Origin: Mycoplasmataceae bacterium
GTDB taxonomy: Bacteria > Bacillota_I > Bacilli_A > Mycoplasmatales > Mycoplasmoidaceae
Length of the DNA: 64,000 nt
Assembly (NCBI GenBank): GCA_029009155.1
Contig: JAQXJX010000002.1
Coordinates: forward strand, 1 to 64,000
Direction of reading: 5' to 3'
The translations under genes were made by a program, and so were the position numbers. Below the pieces are notes generated by a model. The model made no database searches. It was given only the letters and a program-made list of their open reading frames with translations, and had not been told where the DNA came from. Below are positions 17,434-29,856 of this stretch, in pieces; within the stretch, counting starts at the first letter, position 1, and each line of letters starts with the position of its first letter.

Positions 17434-20400
17434 ATGAAAAACAAATCCCCAATTGATAATATCGTAAATGACAAAGAAAAAAAAGTAAAACCTAAAAAGA
17501 AAGATACAGAATCAATAACAAAAAATATTGATTCTAAAGTAAATAAATCTGTGAATAAAAAAACAAAAAGTACTAAAAAAGAATCTTTAACTAACAAAAA
17601 AGCAGTAATAGTTAATGATTCTAATAATTTAGAAGTAGAAAAAACTCCAGTAAATGAAAAGAAAAAAGTAACTTCAAATAAGAACCTATCATTAGATTTT
17701 AATATTGATGATGTAGAGCCAATTATTGAGACTGAAACTAAAGAAGAGGCAATAACTGAAGAACTTCCACTTACTAAGGTTGAAGAAAATCCATTTGAAG
17801 AAATCATAACTACTAAAGCTATTTCCCCTACATTAAAGAAAAAGTTAGGAGAATTATCTGAATTATTACTTGATACAACAAAGAAAAATAATTTAATTAA
17901 TTTTACTGATTCTAAAACTAGTACATTAGAAATAATTTATCCTGACATTGAAACAATCTTTTCAAAAGTAAATGGTGGTTCTAAAATTGAATTATATAAC
18001 CCAAAAATTATTACAAATAAACGTCTACCTGGTGCTGAATTAAATATTATACCTCGTACTCAATTTATTGAAAGATTCTCATCAGCTGCTGGTAAAAATC
18101 GTTTTTTAATTTACAATAGTAAAATTATTAATCCTTTTGAGGCTTTAAAAACAATTCATAAAAAAGCAACTTTTGCTATTACTGAAACAAGTATTAATGT
18201 GTTGCATTTAGCTTTTGGTTTTGTTGAATATCATGAAAAAACAGAAAAAGCTGGTACTTTATATCGAGCGCCTATCCTTTTATTACCAATTCATTTAATT
18301 AACGATTCTATGGCATCACCATACTATTTACAATCATATGATGCTGATGAAGTAATTATTAACCCTACTTTTGCTTATAAATTACAAAGTGAATATGGTC
18401 AAACTCTTCCTCAATATAATGAAGATGAAGGTTTATCTGCTTATTTAGATAAAGTTGAAAAAATCTTATCTAAATTTCACTGAACTATTAAACGTGAAGT
18501 TAAGATGAGCACTTTCTCATTTTCTAAAATTAATATGTATCGAAATGTTAAAGATGATGCAAACAAAATTTTAGAAAACTCTATCATTCAAACAATTTTT
18601 GGAGAACAACCTGAATCTGTTCCTCAAATTGATGAAAATGATGATGAAAAAATTGAAATTCATAATATTTTTGATGCTGATTCAAGTCAAACTGAAGCTA
18701 TCAAATGAGCAAAACAAGGAAGAAGCTTTGTATTACAAGGTCCTCCTGGTACAGGTAAATCACAAACAATTTCTAATATTATTGCTGAATGCATGCATGA
18801 TGGTAAAACTGTTTTATTTGTGTCTGAAAAACAAGCAGCATTACAAGTTGTTTTTGATAAATTAAAAAGAGTTGGATTAGATGAATATTGCTTAAAACTA
18901 CATAGCTCTAATGCCAACAAAAAAGTATTTATTGATAGTTTATGTACTGCCTTAAAGAGTCAACAAGTTGGAATTCAAAATAAAGCTCAAGTTGAACTTG
19001 AAACTTTAGATATAGCACAAAAAAGCTTAGCTGCTTATGATTATGAATTACATAAAAAACGTGATGTAATAGGTATTTCTTTATTTGATGTATATGAAAA
19101 ATTAGCATTAGTTAAAGATTATAGAAGTGTTAAATTTGAAATTAAAGATCTTCCTCATAAAGATTTACTTTTTTTAGATGTGTGTGCAGAAGCAATTGAT
19201 CAATTTTCACAATATATTGATCAAATTGGCGCTGATTATCGAACTCACTATTGATATGGATTTAGAAAGATTGATTTGCCATTAAATTTTAAGAAATACT
19301 TTCAAAAAGATATGGAATTAATCGTTTCATACATTGATAAAATCAGTAAATATGATGAGGACTTAGATAAAGCAGGAATTCCTCATAAATCAATTAATGA
19401 TTTCCTTTCTTTATTTGAAATGATTGATCTTATTTCTAATTCAAATTCTATTTCTCCAGCTTTACTTAAAACTGATTTTGAACAAATATCTTTTGCAATT
19501 CACCAATTAAAGACATTATCTAAATCCGTTTTAGATCAAAAGTCAAAAATTGACCGTAAATTTAAACCAAACTTATATGAAATTAACGGTGAAAATATTT
19601 TGAAGAAATTAAAATCTGATTTTTCTAGTGGAAAATCACGTTTATTTTCAAAAGAATACAAGAGCATTATTAATAGCTTTGAATCTTCTTTAAAATCAAG
19701 TACTAAAGTTAAATATGAAGATGCAATAGAAATTGCCACAATTTTATCTGAATACCAAGCTGAATTAAGAAATTTTAAAAGCTTAAGCAATAAAGTAGAA
19801 CCATTATTCCCATTCAACTATGATGGTTTAAAAACAGATTGAGATGTTCTTAATAGTGATTTAACTGCATTGATTAAAATATCAAGAAACTCTTCAAATA
19901 AAGCAAAATTCGCTACTTTATCTGAAATGAGTAATAACGAATATCTTGAAACAAAGAATAGAATTATTAAAATTAATAATTTCATTGCTAGCAAATATGA
20001 CACATATTCAAATGTATTTAATAAGATAGACCTATACTTTGATATTGGTTTAAATGATTTAAAAAATAAAGATAAATCAAAAGTACGTGCAAAACTTGCT
20101 GAATGTATTGCAAAAATTGATACTCTTGAAATGTGAGTTTCATTCTTAAAAAATATTTTTATTTGTGAAAAATACCACTTAAGAGATTTCTTTGCTCAAG
20201 CCGCTAAGTATGAAATTGAACCAAGTGAATTTGCTGACTGCTTTAGATATATCTTCTTATCTGGGTGAGCAGATTACATTATTCAACAAACTCCTGAATT
20301 ATCAAACTTTTCAAGAATTCCTCATGATAATGCAGTTAAAAAATTTGTTGCAAAAGACTTATTGTCATTTAATATAAATAAAGCAAAAATTAAATCAGCT

Positions 20401-22476
20401 GTATCTAGTCGTAAGGTTGGCATTAGTTATAATGTTCCAAGCTCACCTGCTTGAACTATTTTAAGGGAAGGTGAAAAGAAACGTAACTTAAAACCAATCC
20501 GTACCTTATTAGCTGAAACTTATGATGTAGTTAAGTTACTAAAACCTTGTGTTTTAATGTCTCCTTTAAGTGTTTCAACTTATTTACAATCAGATAAAAT
20601 TAAATTTGATGTAGTTATTTTCGATGAAGCTTCACAAATTTTCCCACAAGATGCTTTAGTCGCCATTTATCGAGCAAAACAAGCAATTATTGTTGGTGAC
20701 TCAAAACAAATGCCACCTACAAACTTCTTTAATTCTGCAGTAACTGATAGTGAAGATGATGAAATTAAAGACGAATCATTAACAAACTTTGAATCGATTT
20801 TAGATGTTTGTGCTGCAGCTTTACCATCTAAAGAATTAAAGTGACACTACCGTAGTCGTCATGAAGAATTAATTGCTTTTTCTAATAGAAATTTCTATAA
20901 AAACAATCTTGTTTCATGTCCAAATTCTAAAAACAATGAAGAATGATCAAATGTTCAATATTTTTATGTACCAGACGCTATATATGAACGTAAGAGTCAT
21001 ACAAATTTAAAAGAAGCTGAATATGTTGTTGATTTAGTATTTAAAAATGCTGAAAAATTCCCAAAACGTTCATTAGGTGTAATTACTTTTAGTGTTGCAC
21101 AAGAAAGCTTAATAGAAAGATTAATCTATGATCGTTTACAACAACAAAAAGAATTTGAAAAATTCTTTAATGGTGATGGTGATGAACCATTCTTTGTAAA
21201 GAATCTTGAAACTGTTCAAGGTGATGAAAGAGATACTATTATTATTTCTACATCATATGGTATTGATCAAAATGGTCGTTTTATAAATAATTTTGGTCCT
21301 ATTAATAGTGAGGGTGGAGAAAGACGATTAAATGTAGCCATCACACGTGCTAAGGATAGTGTTCAAGTTGTTTCATCTATGCATTACACTATGATTGATG
21401 ATACATCAAAATCAAAGGGTGCAATTTTATTAAGAGATTATTTAAATTATGCTGAAAATGGTCCAGAAGCAGTTGGATATTCATCTAATGCTAAAGCAAC
21501 TGATGATGATAATTCATTTAATTTTGAACAATCAATTGCTGATTTCTTAACTGAAAATGGTTTCTTAGTAAAAACACGTGTAGGTTTATCTAAATTTAAA
21601 ATTGATGTTGCAGTTAGAGACCCAAATAATGATAATTATCTTCTAGCAATTGAATGTGACGGTAACACATTCCATAGTTTAAAAACTGTTCGTGATCGTG
21701 ATCGTTTAAGAAAGCAAATGCTTGAATCAAAAGGATGAGAATTCTACCGAATTTGATCAATTGATTGATTTGCTAACTTAAATTATGAAAGACAACAATT
21801 ATTAAAAGAAGTTAAGAGAATTGTTGATATAAATAAGAAAAATAATACAGTAACAAAAGTTCAAGCGTTTGAAGCAGATTTTTTACCACCAAAAGTTGAT
21901 CCTTCATTTACTAAAGTAATTAAAGCTGATATTAATGAAGATAAATATAAATTCCCACACTTTAAATGAGCAAACATGCAACGTATTATTGATCAATGTG
22001 ATAAAAATCCAAGTGGTTATGGTTCATTAATAAAACAAATAATTGAAACAGAAGGCCCTGTTAATGAAGATGATATTTTAAAACGTACACACTTCTTCTT
22101 AGGACGTGAATCTGCAGATAAGATTGCTCTTGAGCTATATAAACGTTGTGCCCCTTATATTCGTCAAAAAGGACTAGTAGATCGTGATGGATTCTGATAT
22201 CTTAAAGATCAAAATAATATTAAGTTACATACTCCTAAAGATGAAGGTACAAAGCGTGATATTAAAAACATATGTAATGAAGAATTAGCAGATGGTTTAT
22301 TGACAATGATAGAAACTAGCATATCTGTTGATAAAAATGCTTTATTTAAAGAACTTGTAACAATTCTTGGATATGAAAGAATGACTCCTACAGCATCACA
22401 AAAGTTAGAAGAAGCATTATTATTAATTGCAAATAAAATTACAATTGAGGATAATTTAATTCATATTAAAAAGTAA
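17434..22476 (+). CDS. DUF4011-SF1 helicase-DUF559/Vsr-like nuclease-DUF3320 protein
   Basis: A 1,680-residue single-frame protein. Residues 1-130 are a Lys/Glu-rich low-complexity leader. DUF4011 follows (LLDTTKKNNLINF near 147). The superfamily 1 helicase core has Walker A GPPGTGKS at 436-443, Walker B DEAS at 1064-1067, QGDERDTIII near 1263 and the last motif RLNVAITRAK near 1298, of the Upf1-like type. A long helical insertion lies between the two halves. A small PD-(D/E)xK-type nuclease domain (about 1374-1460) has KIDVAV, AIECDGNTFHS and FYRIWSIDW. A DUF3320-type domain ends the protein. An AAAGGA site precedes the ATG. Such multi-domain proteins are scattered in bacteria and some have been linked to phage defence; function here is inferred. 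Confidence 0.85.
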
Positions 22477-22499
22477 TTTATTTCAAGTTACAAAAAAAG

Positions 22500-22533
22500 A
22501 AATTACCAACTTTTGGTAATTTTTTATTTTTTG
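22500..22533. terminator. Bidirectional terminator between convergent helicase genes
   Basis: Stem AAATTACCAA / TTGGTAATTT with a three-base loop, an A run on the left and a T run on the right. It separates the plus-strand helicase from minus-strand addA. Confidence 0.88.
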
Positions 22534-22558
22534 ACTTTAAAAGACAGTTGATATTAAG

Positions 22559-25500
22559 CTAATATTCGATTTTTTGAACTTTATTATCAACAATAGAAAG
22601 TAAATAACAATTAATTATTTTATTAGGGAATATTTTTGATAAATATTCCTTATAAATTAACAATTGATTTTTATATTTTTCAGGATCAATATTCGATAAT
22701 TTGTAATCAATAATATCAATATGATCATTATATTCAACAAACAGGTCAATTATACCTATTGTAAAATCTACTTCATTATTGAAACTATATTCTTGGTAGA
22801 TTTTACCTTGTTTAATATTTTTAAAAATAGGATTAGTTAAAACATTATCAATCATTTTTTTCTTTTTTTCATCTTTGATAAATGAAGTATCTAAATTATT
22901 AAAATCTATACATTCCATTAACAAGTGAAGTTCAGTTCCTAATTGCAAATTATCTAAATTAACATTTTCATTTAATTCATTTGATGCTTTATGATAGAAA
23001 ATATTCTTTTTAAATTCATACTCAAATTGCTTTATTTGTAATGTTTTATCGTTATTAATTTTGTTATTATTGGTTGTTGGATCATTTATGGTTGTGTTAT
23101 TATAATCGTTTTTTGCATCTGGTATATTTTTTAATTCACAACATTCTTCATCAAGTAATTTATAAAAAATGTTATTAGAATCTTCAGAACAAACTAAAAT
23201 CATTGTTTCTCTTGCTCTTGTTAAAGCTACATATAACAATCTTATTTTTTCTTGTTTTTCTTTTTCTTTGTCATTACCAAATAACATTTTTTTAAGAATA
23301 CAAATTAATGGTTTGCTGTCGAATGTATAAAAAGATGGTAATGAAAAGCCATATTTTTCATCTAATCAAAATTTTCCAGTTTTTTCGTTATGGTTATTAT
23401 TTTTGCTATCTCTCATGTATAAGTAAACAATTGGATATTCTAAACCTTTAGATTTATGAATAGTAGTTAATTTGACAGCGTTTTCAACAATATTTGAATT
23501 ACTTGTTTCAATTTCTATATTTAAATCATTAAGTTTTTCTAAAAATAAAATAAATTCCTTTATACCATAACCAAGTTTATCCATTTCTAAAATTCTGTTA
23601 TAAAGAATGTTGTTATTAACTAAACTATCTAATGCATCATGTGTTTTATCTAAAATTGCAACTTTCTCTAATAAATTAAATTCATTAATTAAGTTAAAAA
23701 AGATATCTTTTAAATATGAATTTTTATTATCATGAGCAAATTTTTCTATTTTTAAAAAAGCTGGATCATTTCTTCATTCTTTTTCTCTAATATCAAATAA
23801 TTGCTTATCGGTATATTGAAAAATATAACTTCTAGCAATTGAAAAAAACAAATGTTTTTGTACGTTAATTTGTTGATCATTTTCATTAATAGAATTTATT
23901 AATGTTAATAAATTAATAATAGTATCTACAGATTGATCTTTTATAATTTTACGGTCATAAATAGCATTAATAGGGATACCATTTTCAATAAAAGCTTTTT
24001 CAATTTTTTCAAAATCTGTTTTGGTTTCAGCTAAAATTGCAAAATCTTTATATTTACAAGGTTTTAATTTTTCAGTGCTATTATTATTTTTATCTAATAC
24101 TTTTACTTTATTATTAATTTTTGCTTTTATATTAGCAATAATTTCTTTAATTTTTTCATCGTTTTTTTCATCATCCTTTTTCTTACCATCTTTAGTAAAA
24201 TATATTTTGTATATTCCATATTCTTGATTTTCAAGGTCTTGAGCTTTAGGATCTTCATAAATAGAAGTGATAGGATATTTAATTTCTTCATCTTCACCAT
24301 ACTTGATATCACTATTTTCCCTATTCATTAATTCTCTAAAAATTTTATTTATACGATCAATAACTTCTTTTCTAGAACGGAAGTTATCATTCATATTAAT
24401 ATGATTACCTAATTTTGGATTCGAATCATATAATTTACACTTTTCGTTGAATTGTTCAGGAAATGCATTTCTAAAACCATAAATAGATTGTTTAATGTCT
24501 CCAACTATAAAAGTATTATTGTTAGAAATTAAACTAATAAATTTTTCTTGTTCTTTTGATGTGTCTTGATATTCGTCAATAACAATCATTTTTAAATTAT
24601 TTTTAATTTCATTTCTAATATCTTCATGTTCTATTAGTAAATTAGTTGCTAAATTAGAAATATCAGAATAAGTATAAGCATTTTTATCTTTTTTAAAATT
24701 ACTAATCCTGTTATTTAATTCTTGAGCAATCTCAATAATCAATGGCATAAATTTATTATTGAAATAAATTTCTTTTTCTTTAATTAGTGCAAAGTTTTTA
24801 AAAAGAAAAACAAAATCTGCTTTAACACCTGAAAAACCTGATTGATCTTTTATTTTATCCATTGTTATTTTTGAAACAAGATTATCATCAATTTCTTCAA
24901 TCGAAGAAATTTTGTTGATTATTGTTTTGTTTTTACGTCTTTTTTGCTCACTATTTTCTAAATTCTTTTCTTCAATTCATCCGTTAATTACATCAATTAT
25001 TTGATTAGCTCAATCATTGTATTTTTTATCAAAATCTTGATTTAATAATTGTTGAACATACGAAAATCCATTTTTGTTAATCATGTTAGCAATTTTTTCA
25101 ACAAATGCAGCTAATTCTTTTGTGTCTTTTATGCAATATGATTCAATTAATTCATTAAAAAGAGGATTATTATCAATTAGATTATTAAATATTTCGTCAA
25201 TATACTCTCAGCTTTTAACTTTAATTAATTCATCCGGGATTATTGTTACATCACAAGAAACTTTTAATTTATCAAAATATTTTTTTACTAAATTTAATTG
25301 ATATGAGTCAAAAGTACAAATATCAGCACTATCAACATTTATAACTAAATGTTTAGTTTTATCATTTTCAGAAAGTTTTTGTTTAATTCTTTCCTTCATT
25401 TCATTACTTGCATCTTTAGTAAAAGTTAACACTAACAATTGATCTAAATTAACATTATTGTTAATGATGTTTGTAACGATTCTTTGGGTTAGAACACTAG

Positions 25501-25585
25501 TTTTACCACTTCCAGCACCTGCAGTAACTGCAACATTGCCTTGATTAGAATTTATTGCTTTTTGTTGTTGATTGGTAAAACCCAT
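22559..25585 (-). CDS. addA: ATP-dependent helicase/nuclease subunit A (UvrD-type, AddA)
   Basis: A 1,008-residue superfamily 1A helicase with a C-terminal RecB-type nuclease. Walker A is GAGSGKT (Lys28); further motifs are DEYQDTSKEQ, VGDIKQSIYGFRNA, TTIHKSKGLEYP and LLYVALTRARETM. The nuclease part keeps GIIDLFVEYNDHIDIIDYK (Asp960 in DYK) and the QxxxY motif in NQLLIYKEYL, so it should be active. Several internal TGA codons encode Trp. The ATG overlaps the addB stop (TAATG), implying coupled translation and a stoichiometric complex. It is shorter than B. subtilis AddA (about 1,230). Role: resection of double-strand breaks for RecA-dependent repair. Confidence 0.88.
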
Positions 25586-28050
25586 TATTTTTTAACCTCG
25601 TTTTCTACTTTATTTAAAAAGTATTTATTTATTTCACTTGTTACTCTTATATTATTTTTATGTTTAAAGCAAATATCATTATATTCACAATATTTACATG
25701 CAGTTATTTTATCTTCACTTTCACTTCCTGTAAAAGGAGAAATAGGAAAAAATCCATTAGAAATATTATGGATAAATACTTCTACTCATTTTTCTACTTG
25801 TTTTAAGATATCATTAGAATTCTTGAAAAAAGAAGTTTCGCGTCTGGAACTATAATATATGTATTTAAAATTATTATTATCTAGATTAGGTTCAAAAAAG
25901 TTTTGATATTCGTTTTTTCATAATTGCTTTTTTTCCTTATCTTCGCTATCTTTAAAAGGATTTAATGTTTGACCAGAGAACTTAAATGAATCTTTTAATA
26001 GTTCGGATGTTAAGGCACCTTCAAGCTTCTTTTCTTCTAAATCTTTTCAATTTCTAAAGTTTTCCTTAGGATCTAAAGCTTCATAATATAAACCACTAAC
26101 TTTTTCATTTTTATAATCTTTTGAATTACTAAAAAGATATAGATAGAAAGGTAACTGCAAGCCTAAACCAAATTCTTGCCAATTTATTTTTTTTATTTCA
26201 CTTTCCATTTTGCCTGTTTTATAGTCAATTATTTCAACTAACGTATTATCTTTGCCTTTTGAGCTAATGATGCAATCAATATAACCATGAATTTTGTATT
26301 CAGGTTTTTTATTAAAATCTACAGTAAATTCTTTTTCACATATAAATTCTGGAATCTTGTTAGCTTTTATAATATCTTGTTTTAAATCATGTATTTTATT
26401 TCACACTTGGTGAATTAAATGGATATAGCGACGAACATATATCTTTTCTCATTTATCAAATGTTGAATATTTTAATTCACTTTCTTCTTTTGCTTTTTCC
26501 ACTACTTTTTCAAAACTATCACTAGTATTTACTTGTTTGATTATTCAATGGATAAAACTACCAATTTTAGTATTAGTACTTTCAGAAAATTCATCTAATT
26601 TTAATACTCTTTTACAAAAGTATTTAAAAGGACATTCCAAATAATCATTAATTAATGAATAGCTAATTTTTTTTGGAACTTCCATTGCACTGAATGGCTT
26701 AAAACTATTATCATAGTAAGATATTTTGTTTGCAAAAAAATTAGTATAGACATTATTTTCTTGTTCGTTAATACGATAAGTCCTATTATTCTTTTTATAA
26801 TGGGAATGTCATAATTTTGCTAAACCTTCACTATACTCTATATAGTTGTTTTGATAATCTATAACTTCTTTATTATCTTGTTTTTTATTCTCATAAAAGA
26901 AAGATAATTTTTCTACTCCATTAATTGATTTAGTAGAGTATGATAAATAAAGATTATCTGACAAATTTAAAAAAGATTTACATAAATTAGAATTTGTTTT
27001 ATTTAACTCATTAGAATCTTGTAAATAGTTTACTTTTTTAATTTTGTCTGGTAAAAGATCATTATCTTTAGAAACAACATTAAAGTTTGAATTAGTAAGA
27101 GATAAATAAAAAACGTGTTTATATGGATGAAAATATTTGTTTTTTAAAACAATAATAAATTCTTTATCATTTTCTTCTTGTTGATTATAAGGAATATCTT
27201 TTAAGATTGAAGCATAATTAAGCTTTAAAATTGTTTTATCTTGAATTTCCATTAAGCGATAATCAATAAGAACTTGTTTAATTATTTTTCTTGCTATTTC
27301 ATCATTAGTTTTTAAACTATCTAAAAAATCAATACTATTTTGATTTAAATGATTGAACACAACTCTTGCAAATGGAGTATCAAATAATGTTTGATTTTCT
27401 TGGAACTTTAAATTAATTTTTAATTCCTTAGCAAATAATTTTAAATAAAAACCACATTCATCATTATTAGTGCATATAACTATATCTTTGGGTGAAACGT
27501 GTTTATTTTGAATTAAGTCAATTATTTTGTATAAAGCATCTTTAACTTCTAAGGAGATTAAAGAATATTTAGTAACTGGAACTTTGATTTCAGGGAATAA
27601 ATCATCAGTAGTAATATAAGATATTTGACTTTGATTTATTTCAAGTTTTTCAATTAAATGTTTTAATTCAGTATTATCCTTATCAATTCCGATTATGAAC
27701 ACTTTTTTGTTTTTAAATAGATATTTATAGTTTTCGTTTATAATGATCAGATTATTTTGATTTAGTAAATTGTAAAACTGATCAATCTCATGATTAGTCT
27801 TAGGATTAATACCTTTTTGTAAGTATGAAATTCATTTTTTTATAACAAGATAATTATTATTTATGTGTTTAATACCCAACTGGTAAGCATTAGGAAGAAT
27901 AAAATGTCCAAAGGCCATTTGTTGGGCTTTAGACATTGAAAGTAATTTAATATTTACCTTGGGAAATTTTTGTTTTATTGCCAAAACGTAAGATGAAAGT
28001 TCATCTAATGTAATAATGATTGAGTTATCAAACTTACTAATATCTAACAT
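25585..28050 (-). CDS. addB: ATP-dependent helicase/nuclease subunit B (AddB/RexB-type)
   Basis: An 821-residue partner of AddA. The C-terminal nuclease region has the PD-(D/E)xK signature VEIIDYKTGKME and the QLPFYLYL helix. A conserved iron-sulphur arrangement is visible: LECPFKYFC before the nuclease and CKYCEYNDIC near the C-terminus, as in AddB. I see no Walker A at the N-terminus, so helicase activity may be missing, as in RexB-type subunits. The protein is much shorter than B. subtilis AddB (about 1,160). It starts 8 bases after lysS and overlaps addA by one base. Placement beside AddA supports the call more than sequence similarity alone. Confidence 0.8.
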
Positions 28051-28058
28051 AATAACTA

Positions 28059-29549
28059 TTATTCGTTATTATTTGTTTCATCTTTCATGTGAGGAAATAA
28101 TAATACATCTCTAATAGTTTCTTTATTAGTAAATAACATGCATAGACGGTCAATACCATATCCAACACCACCAGTTGGAGGTAAACCATATTCTAAAGCT
28201 TCGATGAAGTCCATGTCCATATCATTTGCTTCACTATTTCCTAATTCACGTTCTTTTAATTGTTCTTCAAAACGTTCATATTGATCAATTGGGTCATTTA
28301 ATTCACTAAAAGCATTAGCATATTCTTTACCGCAAATGAATAGTTCAAAACGACGTGTAATATTTTTGTTGTTTTGACATTTTTTAGCTAATGGAGAAAT
28401 TTCAATAGGGTGATCGTATACAAATGTAGGTTGCATACAAGTTGCTTCTCCATATTCTTCAAAGAATTTAGAAATAACATGTCCTAATGTTTGTTCATGT
28501 TTTTCTAAAGTAATATTATGTTCTTTAGCTAATGCAATAGCTTCTTCATTTGTTTTAATGTTGTTAAAATCAACACCACAAGCGTTTTTAATGCAATCAA
28601 TCATTGATATTCTATTGAATGGTTTAGTAAAATCAATTGTTACACCTTTATATTCAATAGTTGTTTTGTTTAAGCTTTTAGCGATGTGTTGATATAATTG
28701 TTCACTTAATGTCATCATATCATCAAGTGATTCAAAAGCTGAATAAGCTTCCATAGTAGTGAATTCTGGGTTATGAGTGGCATCCATACCTTCATTACGG
28801 AAAATTCTACCTAATTCAAATACTTTGTCAAAACCACCAACTATTAATTTTTTAAGTGGTAATTCTGTTGCAATTCTTAAATAGTATTCACGATTTAATG
28901 CATTATGATGTGTAATGAATGGTCTAGCAGCAGCACCTGTTAACACTGGTTGTAAAACAGGAGTTTCTACTTCAAAATAACCTTTATCTTCCATAAAGCG
29001 ACGAATTATACTTACAATTTTACTTCTTAAAACAAAAGTCATTTTTGATTCATCATTCATGATTAAATCAACATAACGATGTCTTGCACGAGCTTCTTCA
29101 TCAACTAAACCGTGATATTTTTCTGGTAAAGGACGAAGAGATTTAGAAAGTAATACAAATTTTTTAATTTTTACTGTTACTTCTCCAGTATTAGTTTTCA
29201 TTGGTGTTCCATAAATTCCAATGATATCTCCAATATCTAAATTTTTAAATTGTGCAAATTCTTCAGGTTGAACTTCTTTTTTATTTAAATAGAATTGAGC
29301 AGAACCAAAAAAATCTTTAATTACACCAAATGTTTGTCTAATTGCCATTATTCTACCGGCAATTTTGATTTCATCTTGGTTTTCATGAAGCTCTTCTTTT
29401 GTAAATGGTGAATATTTTTCTTTAAAAGAAGCTGTGTTAAAATTACGTTCAAATTTTTCAATTGCGAACGGATCTTGATTATTTTTTTTAAGCTCACTTA
29501 ATTTGTTCCTACGAGCTATTTCTTGGTCATTAAATTTACGATTATCCAT
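28059..29549 (-). CDS. lysS: Lysyl-tRNA synthetase, class II
   Basis: Charges tRNA-Lys. 496 residues, normal length. An N-terminal OB-fold anticodon-binding part is followed by the class II core: motif 2 region FELGRIFRNEGMDATHNPEFT and motif 3 GGVGYGIDRLCMLF. It contains no TGA codon, so the frame is visible in any code. It is the third gene in the reverse-strand operon, 17 bases after the TSCPD gene and 8 bases before addB. Linking a tRNA synthetase to DNA-break repair in one unit is unusual. Confidence 0.97.
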   Translation of the reverse strand: MDNRKFNDQEIARRNKLSELKKNNQDPFAIEKFERNFNTASFKEKYSPFTKEELHENQDEIKIAGRIMAIRQTFGVIKDFFGSAQFYLNKKEVQPEEFAQFKNLDIGDIIGIYGTPMKTNTGEVTVKIKKFVLLSKSLRPLPEKYHGLVDEEARARHRYVDLIMNDESKMTFVLRSKIVSIIRRFMEDKGYFEVETPVLQPVLTGAAARPFITHHNALNREYYLRIATELPLKKLIVGGFDKVFELGRIFRNEGMDATHNPEFTTMEAYSAFESLDDMMTLSEQLYQHIAKSLNKTTIEYKGVTIDFTKPFNRISMIDCIKNACGVDFNNIKTNEEAIALAKEHNITLEKHEQTLGHVISKFFEEYGEATCMQPTFVYDHPIEISPLAKKCQNNKNITRRFELFICGKEYANAFSELNDPIDQYERFEEQLKERELGNSEANDMDMDFIEALEYGLPPTGGVGYGIDRLCMLFTNKETIRDVLLFPHMKDETNNNE

Positions 29550-29566
29550 ATTGTTTTTTTAACCTA

Positions 29567-29842
29567 TTATTTAGGTTGTATTTCTCCTTTAAGTATTAAT
29601 TTTAAGCCTTTTGCTAATTGATCAGGACAAGATGTTCCTCTATTCCTGCAATCGATATTTTCTAATAATTCAATAACTTCCTGGCACTTCCGACCCTTTA
29701 CTAGTCTACAAACACCTTGAGTGTTGCCTGGACAACCACCTATAATTTTTACATCAACAATTTTGTTATCACTATCATCAATTTTGTATTCAATTAATTG
29801 TGAACAAACGCGTTGAGGATGATATTCATAATTTTTAATCAT
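29567..29842 (-). CDS. TSCPD-domain protein (TIGR03905 type)
   Basis: A 91-residue protein with four conserved Cys: VCSQL, GGCPGNTQGVCRLV and RGTSCPDQLA. The TSCPD motif is related to the C-terminal domain of some ribonucleotide reductases and occurs as a stand-alone small protein in many Firmicutes. A metal-binding or nucleotide-related role is inferred from the cysteines; no function is established to my knowledge. It lies between a HAD phosphatase and lysS in one operon. Confidence 0.8.
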   Translation of the reverse strand: MIKNYEYHPQRVCSQLIEYKIDDSDNKIVDVKIIGGCPGNTQGVCRLVKGRKCQEVIELLENIDCRNRGTSCPDQLAKGLKLILKGEIQPK

Positions 29843-29856
29843 AATTAAGTTTTTTA

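Noticed and set aside
17406-17807. 133-codon minus-strand frame opposite the helicase N-terminus
   Set aside because: It is a mirror of the Lys/Glu-rich leader (Phe/Ser-rich product), with no ribosome site; a shadow.
22559-25585. addA as a decayed pseudogene
   Set aside because: The four visible pieces share one frame and are separated only by Trp TGA codons; all helicase and nuclease motifs are present.
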